This document shows positions 41,748 through 51,001 of a stretch of 64,000 nucleotides of DNA, piece after piece. A program made the translations under genes and the position numbers. This DNA comes from WTHC01 sp965218725 (lineage in GTDB: Archaea > Thermoproteota > Nitrososphaeria > Nitrososphaerales > Nitrosopumilaceae): positions 372,001-436,000 of the forward strand of contig CBDCLO010000002.1 of assembly GCA_965218725.1 (NCBI GenBank), given 5' to 3'. The notes below the pieces were generated by a model, which was not told where the DNA came from, searched no databases, and worked only from the letters and a program-made list of their open reading frames with translations. Numbering within the stretch: position 1 is the stretch's first letter; every line of letters begins with the position of its first letter.

Positions 41748-43016
41748 ATGGCAAAGATCTGGATAGAATCATATGGATGTTCTGCAAATTTTGCAGATGC
41801 TGAAATTATTTCAGGATTGATCACTAGTGTTGGGCATGTATTAGTAGATGATGAGTCAAATTCTGATTTAAATATCATCGTAACGTGTTCTGTGAAAGAT
41901 GTTACAGCTAATAAAATGATCAACCGCATAAAAAAACTAAAAACAAAACCTCTTGTAGTTGCAGGTTGCTTACCTAAAACAGAAAGAACAACAGTAGAAA
42001 AAATATCAAATCATGCAAGTTTAGTGGGACCAAATTCACTAACAAAAATAAATTACATAGTTAATCACACATTAAATAATAAAAAAGTAATAGAGTTAAA
42101 CGACATAGATAAAACAAAAACAACGCTCCCAAAGGTAAGATTGAATCAAGTTATAGGTATTATTGAAATTGGAAAAGGGTGTATGAGCTCGTGTACATTT
42201 TGTCAAACCAAGTTAGCAAAAGGTAGTTTATACAGTTATAGAATAGGAGATATAGTAAAACAAGTAACAAATGAAATCAATGATGGGTGTAAAGAAATTT
42301 GGCTTACATCAACAGATAATGGTTGTTATGGTTTTGATCTTGGCACAGACTTGCCAACGCTGATAGATTCTGTAACAGAAATACCTAATAAATTCATGGT
42401 AAGAATAGGAATGATGAATCCTATGTACATTCCTAGAATCCATAGCAAACTTCTTAAATCATATGAAAATGATAGTATATTCAAATTTATTCATATACCA
42501 GTACAAAGTGGTAATAATGGTGTTCTTAGAGATATGAAAAGGGGCCATACTGTTAATACATTTATTTATTTAATAAAAAAACTTCGAGAAAAATTTTCTA
42601 GATTTACTATATCAACAGATGTGATAGTTGGTTTTCCGACGGAAGATAAAAAAGCATTTTTAGATACGTTAGAATTAATAAAAAAAACCAAGCCAGATAT
42701 TATTAATTTATCACGGTATAGCAAAAGACCAGGTACAAAATCCTCAGAATTAAAACAAATAGCAACAACAGAAATTAAAATAAGAAGTAAAATAGTACAT
42801 GATTTAGCAAATAAAATTTCATTAGAGAATAATAAAGCTTGGATAGGATGGGTAGGTAACGTTCTATTTGATGAAAAAAGTGCAGAAGGTATTAAAGGAA
42901 GAAATTTTGCATATAAACCAATATTTGTGGAAAGAGATGCAAAAATTGGTCAAATACTTAATGTGAAAATAACTAACACAACATGTCATTATCTAAAAGG
43001 AAAAATATTAGGTTAA
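41748..43016 (+). CDS. tRNA t6A37 methylthiotransferase, CDKAL1/e-MtaB type
   Basis: A 422-residue radical-SAM enzyme converting t6A37 to ms2t6A37 in tRNA. The N-terminal UPF0004 domain opens IWIESYGCSANFADAE, with further cluster cysteines in IVTCSVKD and VAGCLPK. The radical-SAM triad is CMSSCTFCQTKLAKGSLYSY (about 145-165). HIPVQSGNNGVLRDMKRGHT and TDVIVGFPTE follow, then a C-terminal TRAM domain (about 355-422). These signatures separate the archaeal/eukaryotic CDKAL1 group from bacterial MiaB and RimO. It starts 1 nt after the fumarase stop, so is co-transcribed with it. Confidence 0.93.
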   Translation: MAKIWIESYGCSANFADAEIISGLITSVGHVLVDDESNSDLNIIVTCSVKDVTANKMINRIKKLKTKPLVVAGCLPKTERTTVEKISNHASLVGPNSLTKINYIVNHTLNNKKVIELNDIDKTKTTLPKVRLNQVIGIIEIGKGCMSSCTFCQTKLAKGSLYSYRIGDIVKQVTNEINDGCKEIWLTSTDNGCYGFDLGTDLPTLIDSVTEIPNKFMVRIGMMNPMYIPRIHSKLLKSYENDSIFKFIHIPVQSGNNGVLRDMKRGHTVNTFIYLIKKLREKFSRFTISTDVIVGFPTEDKKAFLDTLELIKKTKPDIINLSRYSKRPGTKSSELKQIATTEIKIRSKIVHDLANKISLENNKAWIGWVGNVLFDEKSAEGIKGRNFAYKPIFVERDAKIGQILNVKITNTTCHYLKGKILG

Positions 43017-43083
43017 GAAATATTGATTTATGATATATTAAAGTTTGTAAGAAGATTTTTTATTTAATTATCTTACTAGGATC

Positions 43084-43955
43084 ATGAATTTGAAGATAGT
43101 AAAACCCTTTTAGTAATTAGATTAGGGGGGTTAGGATCAAAAATAGCTGTTAAGACAAATTGACAGCTTGGTTCTGATTACTTATTAATTAGTATCGATC
43201 AAAGAGACTTACTAAATGACTATAATCACATAGGAATATCTACTGGTTTAGTTATAAACCCATCATCAAGTTTAATTGTGTCTTGTACATATAAAATAAC
43301 AATATAAGACGTAGAATCAAATATCTGCTGTATTGCTGATAGCAAATCTTACTGGGTGATTGGTACTGGAATAACTCAGTTGGTATCACAAATGTGCAAA
43401 CAAAACAATAAGAATATAATCTCCTTAGTAACCATGCCTTTTATATTTAAAAAATAGGCTATTCAATTATGTGATTTCTTTAAAACAAATAAGATATGAC
43501 TAAATACACAATGATATTTAATAATAATGCATCATCATATAGTAATCCAGATTTAACATTACATAAGTACTACGAAATATCAAGCAACGTGATAATGTAT
43601 TAATATACTTGCTAAAATCATTTAATTTATCAATAAATACAAACATGATAATTAGTAGATATTTTTACAATATAGAAAAGTCATTCCTAGATTAGTTGAA
43701 GATGTTATATAACGATGTATTATGCATAAATATCAGAAATACGTTTACACATATCTGGTTAGATGTAACACAACTTTACAAAACTTAAATTCAATCACAA
43801 ATGTAATACATAGTATTTTTGATTGATATAATGCAATTACAAACTCAATAATTAGTTCAACTAGATCAAAAGTTATTTTAGTTGCCTCAATTAATGATCA
43901 GACAATTTTTGACAAGTATGATCCATTAAATACCATACTTAAAAAAATATATTAG
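43084..43955 (+). pseudogene. Decayed FtsZ/tubulin-family gene
   Basis: The ~1-kb region downstream of the methylthiotransferase gene is a ruined protein gene. One frame from 43086 reads TLLVIRLGGLGSKIAVKTN (nucleotide-binding loop as in FtsZ), then an in-frame TGA (43161). QLGSDYLLISIDQRDLLND and INPSSSL follow before TAA (43305). YWVIGTGITQLVSQMCKQ and NIISLVTMPFIFKK follow, matching the FtsZ GTG tubulin-signature region and the VTKPFxFE strand, with TAG at 43455 and TGA at 43497. Similarity resumes in a second frame at 43511 (NPDLTLHKYYEISSNVIMY), a third at 43603 (LLKSFNLSINTN), and returns to the first (VILVASIND...NTILKK) ending TAG 43953-43955. At least four stops and three frame changes exclude a functional product. 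The intact homologue would be the divergent thaumarchaeal FtsZ-like protein. Confidence 0.82.
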
Positions 43956-44031
43956 ATCATAATAAAATGGATTATAAAATAAATTTTAAATTAAATTTAC
44001 ATCAGTTATAGCTAAGTATATAAAATAATAT

Positions 44032-44319
44032 TTAATTGATTTTCTTCTCGTCTGTACTAGAATCAGACACATACTTGGATACTAAAAAAGCATCATCTAT
44101 TTTTGTTATTTTAACTTTAATTTTTCTTGGAGGGTTTCTAATTCCATTTTTCCATACATAATTATTTATATCACTGTTAATTTTAATTTTGTTTGTGTGC
44201 ATATGATGTATAACAAATTCTTTGATCATGTTAATTGCCCTTTTTGCTCGTCTATTATCTGGGGACAATAGTACTTTTCCTAAGTTGATGGTATAAATAC
44301 GTTCAAATTCCTGTGACAT
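44032..44319 (-). CDS. rpl31e: Large ribosomal subunit protein eL31 (L31e)
   Basis: A 95-residue ribosomal protein. It opens FERIYTINLGKVLLSPDNRRAKRAINMIKEFV, the family pattern, followed by VWKNGIRNPPRKIKVKI (about 55-71) and a short acidic tail. Its ATG follows the L39e stop with no gap (TGAATG), the classic archaeal L39e-L31e pair. The pair reads leftward, converging on the FtsZ-like pseudogene. Confidence 0.95.
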   Translation of the reverse strand: MSQEFERIYTINLGKVLLSPDNRRAKRAINMIKEFVIHHMHTNKIKINSDINNYVWKNGIRNPPRKIKVKITKIDDAFLVSKYVSDSSTDEKKIN

Positions 44320-44478
44320 TCAACCCACTTCTACATCAGTTCGTCTCCATGCTCTTCTTTTAGGGTTTGTTCTAACTGTTCTCTTAGTTTTTAATATAAT
44401 CCATGCGGGTACTGGAGATGTTTGTCTTTGTTTTTTCATGAGTCTTATTTTCCTGGAAGTTGATTTATGAGATGACAT
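44320..44478 (-). CDS. rpl39e: Large ribosomal subunit protein eL39 (L39e)
   Basis: A 52-residue, very basic protein read on the minus strand from ATG 44478 to TGA 44320. It begins MSSHKSTSRKIRLMKKQRQ and contains PVPAWIILKTKRTVRTN followed by PKRRAWRRT, the near-invariant L39e sequence that lines the ribosomal exit tunnel. It is directly followed by L31e. Confidence 0.95.
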   Translation of the reverse strand: MSSHKSTSRKIRLMKKQRQTSPVPAWIILKTKRTVRTNPKRRAWRRTDVEVG

Positions 44479-44799
44479 AAGATACCGTAATTGTTGTTAT
44501 TTTTAAATTAACCTCATATCAAAATATTTTATATAGAACTATAACTAACTTAATAGGAATAATTTATTATATGATAATAAATACATGATCTGCGCTACCT
44601 AGTAAAATATACTGAGCACAGCAAACTACAGAAGTATTTATATTCGTATTCAATTATTTTTTATCCATTAAATGATCTCTAATACTCTCATGACTACAAC
44701 AATTTTATGTATTTTTAATTATTAACAAAAACTAATATAATAGGTATATTAAGTTTATTTTTTCAAAGGTTTTAATCAAATAAAAAATAACTATCTGTC
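44479..44799. other. Divergent intergenic region between rpl39e and the MTHFR-like gene
   Basis: About 320 AT-rich bases that should hold the two divergent promoters. TATA-like stretches occur on both sides (AAATATTTTATATAG near 44521-44535 and TTTATTTTTTC near 44755). A less AT-rich core near 44588-44632 (CTGCGCTACC...TGAGCACAGC) has no recognised gene or RNA. Confidence 0.4.
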
Positions 44800-45564
44800 A
44801 TGTTACTAAGATATGAAGTTAATCCTCCTAAGATAATTCTGAGTAAAGCACTACTAGAATATAACGTAATGCAGAACAAATTATCTAAGTTAAAATATAA
44901 TATACGTGGAATTGCTAGAAATTGTAGAGGAATTCATATTACTGATTCAGTTTTAGGTATTCCAAGAATATCACCGATAGCATTTACATCTCTAATAAAT
45001 AGCACAAATAAAAAAATTGAAATAACTACGAGTTTACGTGTCAGGGATAGAAGCATTACATCAATAATTCAATATGTATACGATTCTATATTACTTAAAA
45101 TAAATGGAATATTAGTTATAAATGGTGATGAGCCTCATAATAAATCAAAGAATTTTGGGTTAATTCCAAGTCAAATTATAAAATATTTTAGACAGATGGG
45201 AATTACTAATAAAATTGATCTTTTTCTATCAATACCAAATAATCCAGATTTTAATAAAATACAAAAAAAAATAAATGCTGAGCCCTCTGGATTCATAACA
45301 CAGGTTATTAGTACAGTAGACCAAGTTTCACGAATTGTAGATAAATTAAGACCACAAGGCTTTAAAATAATCCCATGTGTATTGTTACCATCTATAAAAA
45401 ATTTAAAATCAGCAAACCGCTTGAACTTTGATTGGTCTAATTACCAGCATAAAGTATTTGATTTCATAAAAGATGTTCATCATATAAGTAAAGATGTAAT
45501 AATAACATCACCAAATGATTTTACATATGCTAATAAAATATTTGAGTTGTCTAGATACTCATAG
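44800..45564 (+). CDS. Methylenetetrahydrofolate reductase-like protein
   Basis: A 254-residue (beta/alpha)8 protein resembling archaeal MTHFR-family proteins. It starts LRYEVNPPK, matching the catalytic-glutamate EFFPP-type opening. It has CRGIHITDSVLGIPRISPIAF (about 43-63), ITTSLRVRDRS (about 77, the folate/flavin strand), GILVINGDEPHN (about 107-118) and FITQVISTVDQVSRIVDKL (about 165-183). Its position next to the two methionine synthase genes supports a role in supplying or handling methyl-tetrahydropterin. It is shorter than bacterial MetF (about 290). The 3' end overlaps metH by 6 nt, convergent. Confidence 0.72.
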   Translation: MLLRYEVNPPKIILSKALLEYNVMQNKLSKLKYNIRGIARNCRGIHITDSVLGIPRISPIAFTSLINSTNKKIEITTSLRVRDRSITSIIQYVYDSILLKINGILVINGDEPHNKSKNFGLIPSQIIKYFRQMGITNKIDLFLSIPNNPDFNKIQKKINAEPSGFITQVISTVDQVSRIVDKLRPQGFKIIPCVLLPSIKNLKSANRLNFDWSNYQHKVFDFIKDVHHISKDVIITSPNDFTYANKIFELSRYS

Positions 45565-48033
45565 GGTAAAATATTCTGCATCTGGATGATGTATAACCAT
45601 AGCAGCAGTAGAATGATCTGGGATTATTTGTCCTAGTTCTGTAATATTCATATTTGATTTCTCAGGTTGTAATAACTTCCAAACCAAGCGATGTTGCAAA
45701 ACATCAGGGCAACTTGGATATCCCCAACTATACCTAAGACCGCTCTTTATTTTTAATTCGTATTTTATTTTTCTATGTAACCACTCAGCAATAGCTTCTA
45801 CTGTTTCTACAGCAAATCCATGTAGGTAGTATGCATCGGTATATTTATTTTCTTCATTCCATTTATCTATAATTTCAGAAACTATGTTACCTACAGTTAC
45901 AGATTGAAATGCTATAATATCATTTTTTCCAAAAAAATCAGCAATACACAAGTGCTTACTTTTAGATGACCGTGGGAAAGAGAATATCAGTTGTTCACCT
46001 TTATGATCTACAGAAAGAGTATTTCCATTATTATGACACTTAAAATAACCATATACAGCTCTTGGTTCAAATAGTTTTTCATCAATTATTTTTTTTTTCC
46101 ATTCTATAAAATATTCTTCATATTTTACTTTCATGTCTTTGGCAAATTTACCACGTAAACCCCATGATAATACAAAAAGAGATTTTTTATTAATATAATT
46201 CCATATTTCATTAAAGTCTATTTGTTTTTGTTCTAATCTAATTGGTTTATCTATGATTGGTGGAGCTGGAGGGTCAACTGGTTTTATTTTACTTGATATG
46301 TTATTATTAACATTAAATGAGGTTACATCTTTCCATTTTTTTAATTTATTTTTCCATTCTTCAAGAAAGATAGTTTTTTCATTAGAAATAAGTTTATCAG
46401 CTGTTTTTAACCCATCAAACATGTTTTTACAATAAAACACACCAGCCTCATATATTCCACCATACCTAGCAATTCTATTAATATAATTACTATTAATAGC
46501 AGCACCTCCACATAAAATTGGTATATCAACATTATGTTTTTTTACATATTCTACAAAGAGCTTCATTTGTTTTGATGTAGATACTAATAAAGCTGATAAT
46601 CCTACTGCATCTGGTTTTACTTCATTTATTTTATCAATGAATTTTTGCAATGGAACCTGTTTACCTAGATCATATACAGTGTAACCATTATTCTCAAATA
46701 TTGTTTTTACTAGATTTTTTCCAATATCATGCACATCACCATACACTGTTCCCAAAACCAGTTTGCCTTTGCTTGTGTTCTTGTCTTTTGAGAGATATTT
46801 TTCTAATTCCATTACTGCCATTTTCATACATTCAGCTGACTTAAGTACAAAAGGTAAAATAAGTTCACCAGAACCAAATTTATCACCAACTTCTTTCATT
46901 GCTGGAAGTAGATCCTCATTGAGTGTTTGTATAGCACTTTTATGAACTAAAATGTTTTTTTCATTGATAACTAAATTTCCATGTATTTTTGTCAAGATAT
47001 TTTTCTCTGGGGTTTTTTCTGCAATTGCATGCACTACATCATTTTCTATTTTATCTTTAAACCTGTTAATTATTTTATAATTCAGTTTTTTTCCTGCGCT
47101 CCATGAATCATCAATTCTAGCTCCAGTATGAGATACAGAAACTGTTTTTTTATCAAAATATTTAATTAGATCTGAAAGTGCATCATCATGTTTATTAAAT
47201 ATTAAATCTTCTGTGAGTTTTTTTTCTTTATGGCCTATTTGGTCATATGGTGTTATGTATTTAGGGCTAATTATTACACTATCTAGTCCTGTTTTTATAG
47301 CATGATATAAAAATACAGAATTAAGTGTTTTTCTAGCAACTGGTGTTAGTCCAAAACTTATATTACTCAATCCAAGTACCGTAAAAGAATCTGGAAAATT
47401 TCTTTTAATTAGTTCTATCCCTTCTAGCGTATATCTTCCAGCATTTGACAGTTCAGTTTGACCAGTAGCAAGTGTAAATGTTAAAACATCAAAAATAAAT
47501 TGCTCAGAGTGCAATCCATATTTTTTTCCAGTTTCATATAAAAGATTTGCAGTAGACAGTTTTTCTTGTGGTGTTTTTGCCATGCCATTGGGACCAATAC
47601 ATAACGCTATTGCAGGGACACCGTATTTAGCCATAAGTGGTGCAATCTTATGAAATCGATCACCGTTGCCTTCTAGATTAATAGAATTAATAATTGGTTT
47701 TCCAGGTATATGATCAAGTACTGCTTTTATAACATCAGAATCTGTAGAATCAATAACTAATGGGGCATCAATTTCTAGGCTTAATTGTTTTACTAGTTTT
47801 TTCATAAATTCTAGTTCATCTGATCTTTCAGTTGTTGCAACACATACATCAAGACAGTGAGCACCATCGTTTATTTGGTCTCTAGCTAAATTAACTAGTC
47901 CATCAAAATTATCATTTAATACATATTGTTTTGCTCTTCTAGAACCTTGTGTATTTAGTTGTTCTCCTATTATTAATGGTGGTGGGTACTGTAGAAGATC
48001 TATTGCATTAAATGCTGAACTTATTTTAATCAA
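45559..48033 (-). CDS. metH: Cobalamin-dependent methionine synthase, C-terminal modules
   Basis: An 824-residue protein carrying all MetH modules except homocysteine binding. The pterin-binding domain covers about 1-290 (ERLNTQGSRRAKQ-like GEQLNTQGSRRAKQY, VIDSTDSDVIKA, INSINLEGN, GLSNISFGL). The cobalamin cap and B12 domain cover about 340-560, with the base-off signature DVHDIGKN and the GLSALLVSTSKQM and LCGGAAIN blocks. The activation domain lies at about 600-824 (SWGLRGKFA, AVYGYFKC, GLRYSWGYPSCPDV, DHSTAAMVIHHPDAEY). It methylates homocysteine together with the separate homocysteine-binding protein encoded 33 nt upstream. Confidence 0.95.
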   Translation of the reverse strand: MIKISSAFNAIDLLQYPPPLIIGEQLNTQGSRRAKQYVLNDNFDGLVNLARDQINDGAHCLDVCVATTERSDELEFMKKLVKQLSLEIDAPLVIDSTDSDVIKAVLDHIPGKPIINSINLEGNGDRFHKIAPLMAKYGVPAIALCIGPNGMAKTPQEKLSTANLLYETGKKYGLHSEQFIFDVLTFTLATGQTELSNAGRYTLEGIELIKRNFPDSFTVLGLSNISFGLTPVARKTLNSVFLYHAIKTGLDSVIISPKYITPYDQIGHKEKKLTEDLIFNKHDDALSDLIKYFDKKTVSVSHTGARIDDSWSAGKKLNYKIINRFKDKIENDVVHAIAEKTPEKNILTKIHGNLVINEKNILVHKSAIQTLNEDLLPAMKEVGDKFGSGELILPFVLKSAECMKMAVMELEKYLSKDKNTSKGKLVLGTVYGDVHDIGKNLVKTIFENNGYTVYDLGKQVPLQKFIDKINEVKPDAVGLSALLVSTSKQMKLFVEYVKKHNVDIPILCGGAAINSNYINRIARYGGIYEAGVFYCKNMFDGLKTADKLISNEKTIFLEEWKNKLKKWKDVTSFNVNNNISSKIKPVDPPAPPIIDKPIRLEQKQIDFNEIWNYINKKSLFVLSWGLRGKFAKDMKVKYEEYFIEWKKKIIDEKLFEPRAVYGYFKCHNNGNTLSVDHKGEQLIFSFPRSSKSKHLCIADFFGKNDIIAFQSVTVGNIVSEIIDKWNEENKYTDAYYLHGFAVETVEAIAEWLHRKIKYELKIKSGLRYSWGYPSCPDVLQHRLVWKLLQPEKSNMNITELGQIIPDHSTAAMVIHHPDAEYFTL

Positions 48034-48066
48034 ACAATATCAATTACTTGAAATTTTTATAAGTAT

Positions 48067-49026
48067 TTAATTCATGTTTAAATGGTTATCAATAGCGTCA
48101 CGAAGTAATTTTATATGTTTTGGTGTTGTTCCACAACATCCACCTATAATTCTAATCTGATCATATTTAGAAATCATATTGTTCATATGTACAGACATAT
48201 CACATGGTGTCATTTGATATATTGCTTCACCATTTTCATTTTTTGGTATCCCTGCATTTGGGGCAACTAGTAATTTATGTTGAGCCTGTTCGTTAAGCCA
48301 TTGTACACTGGGGATCATTTCAGATGGACCAGTAGAACAATTAAGTCCAAATATATCTATATCCATGCCAGATGCTATTGTGTATGCAGCTTTTATGTTA
48401 GTACCTAACAACATTTTGCCATATCTATCAAGTGTAACATTTACAATAACAGGAATCTTAGTATTTGTTTTTTTCATTGCACTATGTGACGCTAATATTG
48501 CAAGTTTAACTTCTAATATATCTTGACTTGTCTCTATTAGTAATACATCTACACCACCAAGTATGAGACCTTCAGCTTGTAATTCAAATGCATTTTTTAT
48601 TTCATTCAAAGATTTTTGTCCTAGATCTGGATCATTAGTACTTGGTAAAAAACCTGTAGGACCCATAGAACCAATAACATATTTAGGCATGTCTTTTTCT
48701 GAAAATTCTGAACATGCATCCACAGCAAGTTTAGAACTTTCTTTGTTTATTGATATTGTTTTATTGCCATAACCAAATTCGTTTAATTTTATTTTGTTGG
48801 AACAGAATGTATTAGTCTCTATGCAGTCTGCACCAGATTTCAAGTAATTCTTATGTATTTTTATAATCCAGTCAGGTCTAGTTAAAGATAAACTATCATT
48901 AAAACCTACACAGTTACCAAGAAAATCCTCTTGCTGTGGATTAAGTTTTTGAATTTCAGTACCAATAGCACCATCTAAAAGTAGTATTTTATTTTTTAAC
49001 ATGCATATAAAATCATTTTTTAGCAT
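48067..49026 (-). CDS. Homocysteine-binding subunit of methionine synthase
   Basis: A 319-residue protein equal to the N-terminal module of MetH. It has LLLDGAIGTEIQKL at the start, GADCIETNTFCSNKIKL (about 75-92), IGSMGPTGFLP (about 120), LLIETSQDI (about 160), and the zinc-binding cysteines in FGLNCSTGP (about 230) and IGGCCGTTPKHI (about 292-303). It is transcribed just before the pterin/B12/activation part, so methionine synthase is split into two polypeptides. Start at 49026 or at the internal ATG 49002, which is nearer the usual N-terminus. Confidence 0.92.
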   Translation of the reverse strand: MLKNDFICMLKNKILLLDGAIGTEIQKLNPQQEDFLGNCVGFNDSLSLTRPDWIIKIHKNYLKSGADCIETNTFCSNKIKLNEFGYGNKTISINKESSKLAVDACSEFSEKDMPKYVIGSMGPTGFLPSTNDPDLGQKSLNEIKNAFELQAEGLILGGVDVLLIETSQDILEVKLAILASHSAMKKTNTKIPVIVNVTLDRYGKMLLGTNIKAAYTIASGMDIDIFGLNCSTGPSEMIPSVQWLNEQAQHKLLVAPNAGIPKNENGEAIYQMTPCDMSVHMNNMISKYDQIRIIGGCCGTTPKHIKLLRDAIDNHLNMN

Positions 49027-49107
49027 AATACATATATATAAAATTTTTAAAATTATATTAATTTTTATAATGTTTAATACCTTCTAAGTAATAACTACTA
49101 TTCTAAC

Positions 49108-50214
49108 TTGCAACATATCGGAATTAATAACTTAGTAAGGTCTATTACTTTTTTACAACATTCAGGAATAGCTATGATTTTTGTATTCATGCCTATAATT
49201 GCTAAAAATGTCACCGAATCTATTATTGAGATCGGAATAATAGTGTCTTCATTCAGTCTTTCACAAATATTATCAGAGCTATATTTTGGTAAAATTTCTG
49301 ATCAAAAAAGAAAAAGGTTGCTATTCATAAAGATAGGATTCATTGGATGTACAATTACTTTTGGTTTACACTACTTTGCAGATAATGCTATTTTATTATT
49401 ATTAATACGCATATGTGCTGGAATCACTAGTGGAATAATGATTCCATCAATGTTAGCATATATCTATGAAAGTGGAAAAGATAAAGCCAAAGTTGCGTCT
49501 GTGATTTCATTTCATGCATTAGGTTGGCTAGTAGGAATAATAATAGGAGGATTCACCAATAACGGAAAATCAATTTTTTTTGTAAGTAGTATATTATTTT
49601 TTATTGGGTTTTTGATATCAACTAGACTCCAAGAAATTAAATCAATTAAAAAAACTGAAAATGGTGCTGTTAAAAAAATTATCACAAAAAATAAACTCTT
49701 GTTCTCTTCACTATTATTAAGACATATAGGTGCTGCATCAGTTTGGACGATACTACCTATAATGTTGGTTGATGTCATGCATGCAAAATTTTATGAAGTA
49801 TCTATTGTTTATGTATCAAATACATTTACAGCTTTCATAATAATGAATTTAATGGCATACAAAATAAAAATTAAAAACATAATAAAATTCAAAATTGGAA
49901 TTGGGTTAACTATTTTTGTTTTTATTGGTTTATCATTAGTCACTGAATGGTGGATGACAATACCATTCATGTCACTAGTTGGCGCAACATGGGCATTTAT
50001 TTTTATAGGAGGTAATTTTCATCTCATGGAAAATAATCCAAAATCTACATCAACTGGAATTTTTAGTTCAACACTATCTGTTTCAGCTGTTATAGGACCA
50101 CTCTTTGCTGGAATTATAGCGTTTTATTTAGATTATGTATTTGTGATATATTTTGCAATAATAATTATAGGCAATTCATGCTTAATTTCATTAAAAATTA
50201 ATAATAATACTTAA
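49108..50214 (+). CDS. Major facilitator superfamily transporter
   Basis: A 368-residue polytopic protein with 11-12 predicted hydrophobic helices. It carries the MFS loop 2-3 signature as LYFGKISDQKRKR (about 59-71) and a GITSGIMIPSMLAYIYE helix (about 112-128) typical of drug/metabolite MFS members. A charged central loop (about 175-190) separates two six-helix halves. Substrate unknown. The start is TTG 49108. It converges with the ABC permease gene across 19 nt; no partner gene suggests a substrate. Confidence 0.83.
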   Translation: MQHIGINNLVRSITFLQHSGIAMIFVFMPIIAKNVTESIIEIGIIVSSFSLSQILSELYFGKISDQKRKRLLFIKIGFIGCTITFGLHYFADNAILLLLIRICAGITSGIMIPSMLAYIYESGKDKAKVASVISFHALGWLVGIIIGGFTNNGKSIFFVSSILFFIGFLISTRLQEIKSIKKTENGAVKKIITKNKLLFSSLLLRHIGAASVWTILPIMLVDVMHAKFYEVSIVYVSNTFTAFIIMNLMAYKIKIKNIIKFKIGIGLTIFVFIGLSLVTEWWMTIPFMSLVGATWAFIFIGGNFHLMENNPKSTSTGIFSSTLSVSAVIGPLFAGIIAFYLDYVFVIYFAIIIIGNSCLISLKINNNT

Positions 50215-50233
50215 TATGCAAATTTATGTAATA

Positions 50234-50992
50234 TCATCTCAATCCCCATCTATACATTATTTTGTCTTCTATTTTCCTAAATACAAACCCATCTATCAAC
50301 ATTCCTATTCCCATTATTATTAACATCACAGCAATTACTTCTGATACATCGTTTAGTTGTCTACCAACATTTAGAAGAAATCCTAACCCTAAAAATGAAA
50401 ATAATAATTCTGCACCTATAACTCCTCTCCAAGCAAAAGCCCATCCCTGTTTAAAACCAGAAATCATATGTGGGAAAGCTGCTGGAATCAAAACTGAGAT
50501 GATTAATTGGTTACCTTTAGCTCCCATATTTCTTGCTGCGGCAAGATAGTTAGGATCTATATTTTTAACTCCTGCATACGTATTAATCGTGATTGCAAAT
50601 ATCGCACCTACTGTGGTTACAAATATTATTCCAGCGTCAGTTAACCCAAACCATAATATTGCTAGTGGAACCCAGGCAACAGATGGAATTGATTGTAGTC
50701 CTAAAACTAATGAACCTATGGTTTGGTTTATTGTTTCTGTTCTAGCCATAAAAATACCTAATATAGTTCCGCCAACTATTGCTATTGTCAAACCAATTGT
50801 TAATCTCCATATACTTGTGCCTATCCCATAAAATAAGCTACCATCACTGACACCATACATCAGATCTTCACCAACTTCTATAGGTGAGGGAAAAATATTA
50901 TCTGGCCATATATTTGCAGTATCAACAGACTGCCATACAGCAATCAGTACAACAAAAAAGATTATTTTTTTTGCTATTATATTTTTTTTCAA
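50234..50992 (-). CDS. ABC transporter permease, SsuC/TauC type
   Basis: A 252-residue inner-membrane permease with six hydrophobic helices. The EAA loop is YLAAARNMGAKGNQLIISVLIPAAFPHMISG (about 153-183), and RGVIGAELLF (about 193) is typical of the nitrate/sulfonate/taurine family. It is the last gene of a leftward three-gene importer, 9 nt after the ATPase gene. Substrate cannot be assigned; candidates from family knowledge are taurine or alkanesulfonates, nitrate or cyanate-like anions, or a thiamine precursor. Confidence 0.88.
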   Translation of the reverse strand: MKKNIIAKKIIFFVVLIAVWQSVDTANIWPDNIFPSPIEVGEDLMYGVSDGSLFYGIGTSIWRLTIGLTIAIVGGTILGIFMARTETINQTIGSLVLGLQSIPSVAWVPLAILWFGLTDAGIIFVTTVGAIFAITINTYAGVKNIDPNYLAAARNMGAKGNQLIISVLIPAAFPHMISGFKQGWAFAWRGVIGAELLFSFLGLGFLLNVGRQLNDVSEVIAVMLIIMGIGMLIDGFVFRKIEDKIMYRWGLR

Positions 50993-51001
50993 TTTTAATA
51001 C

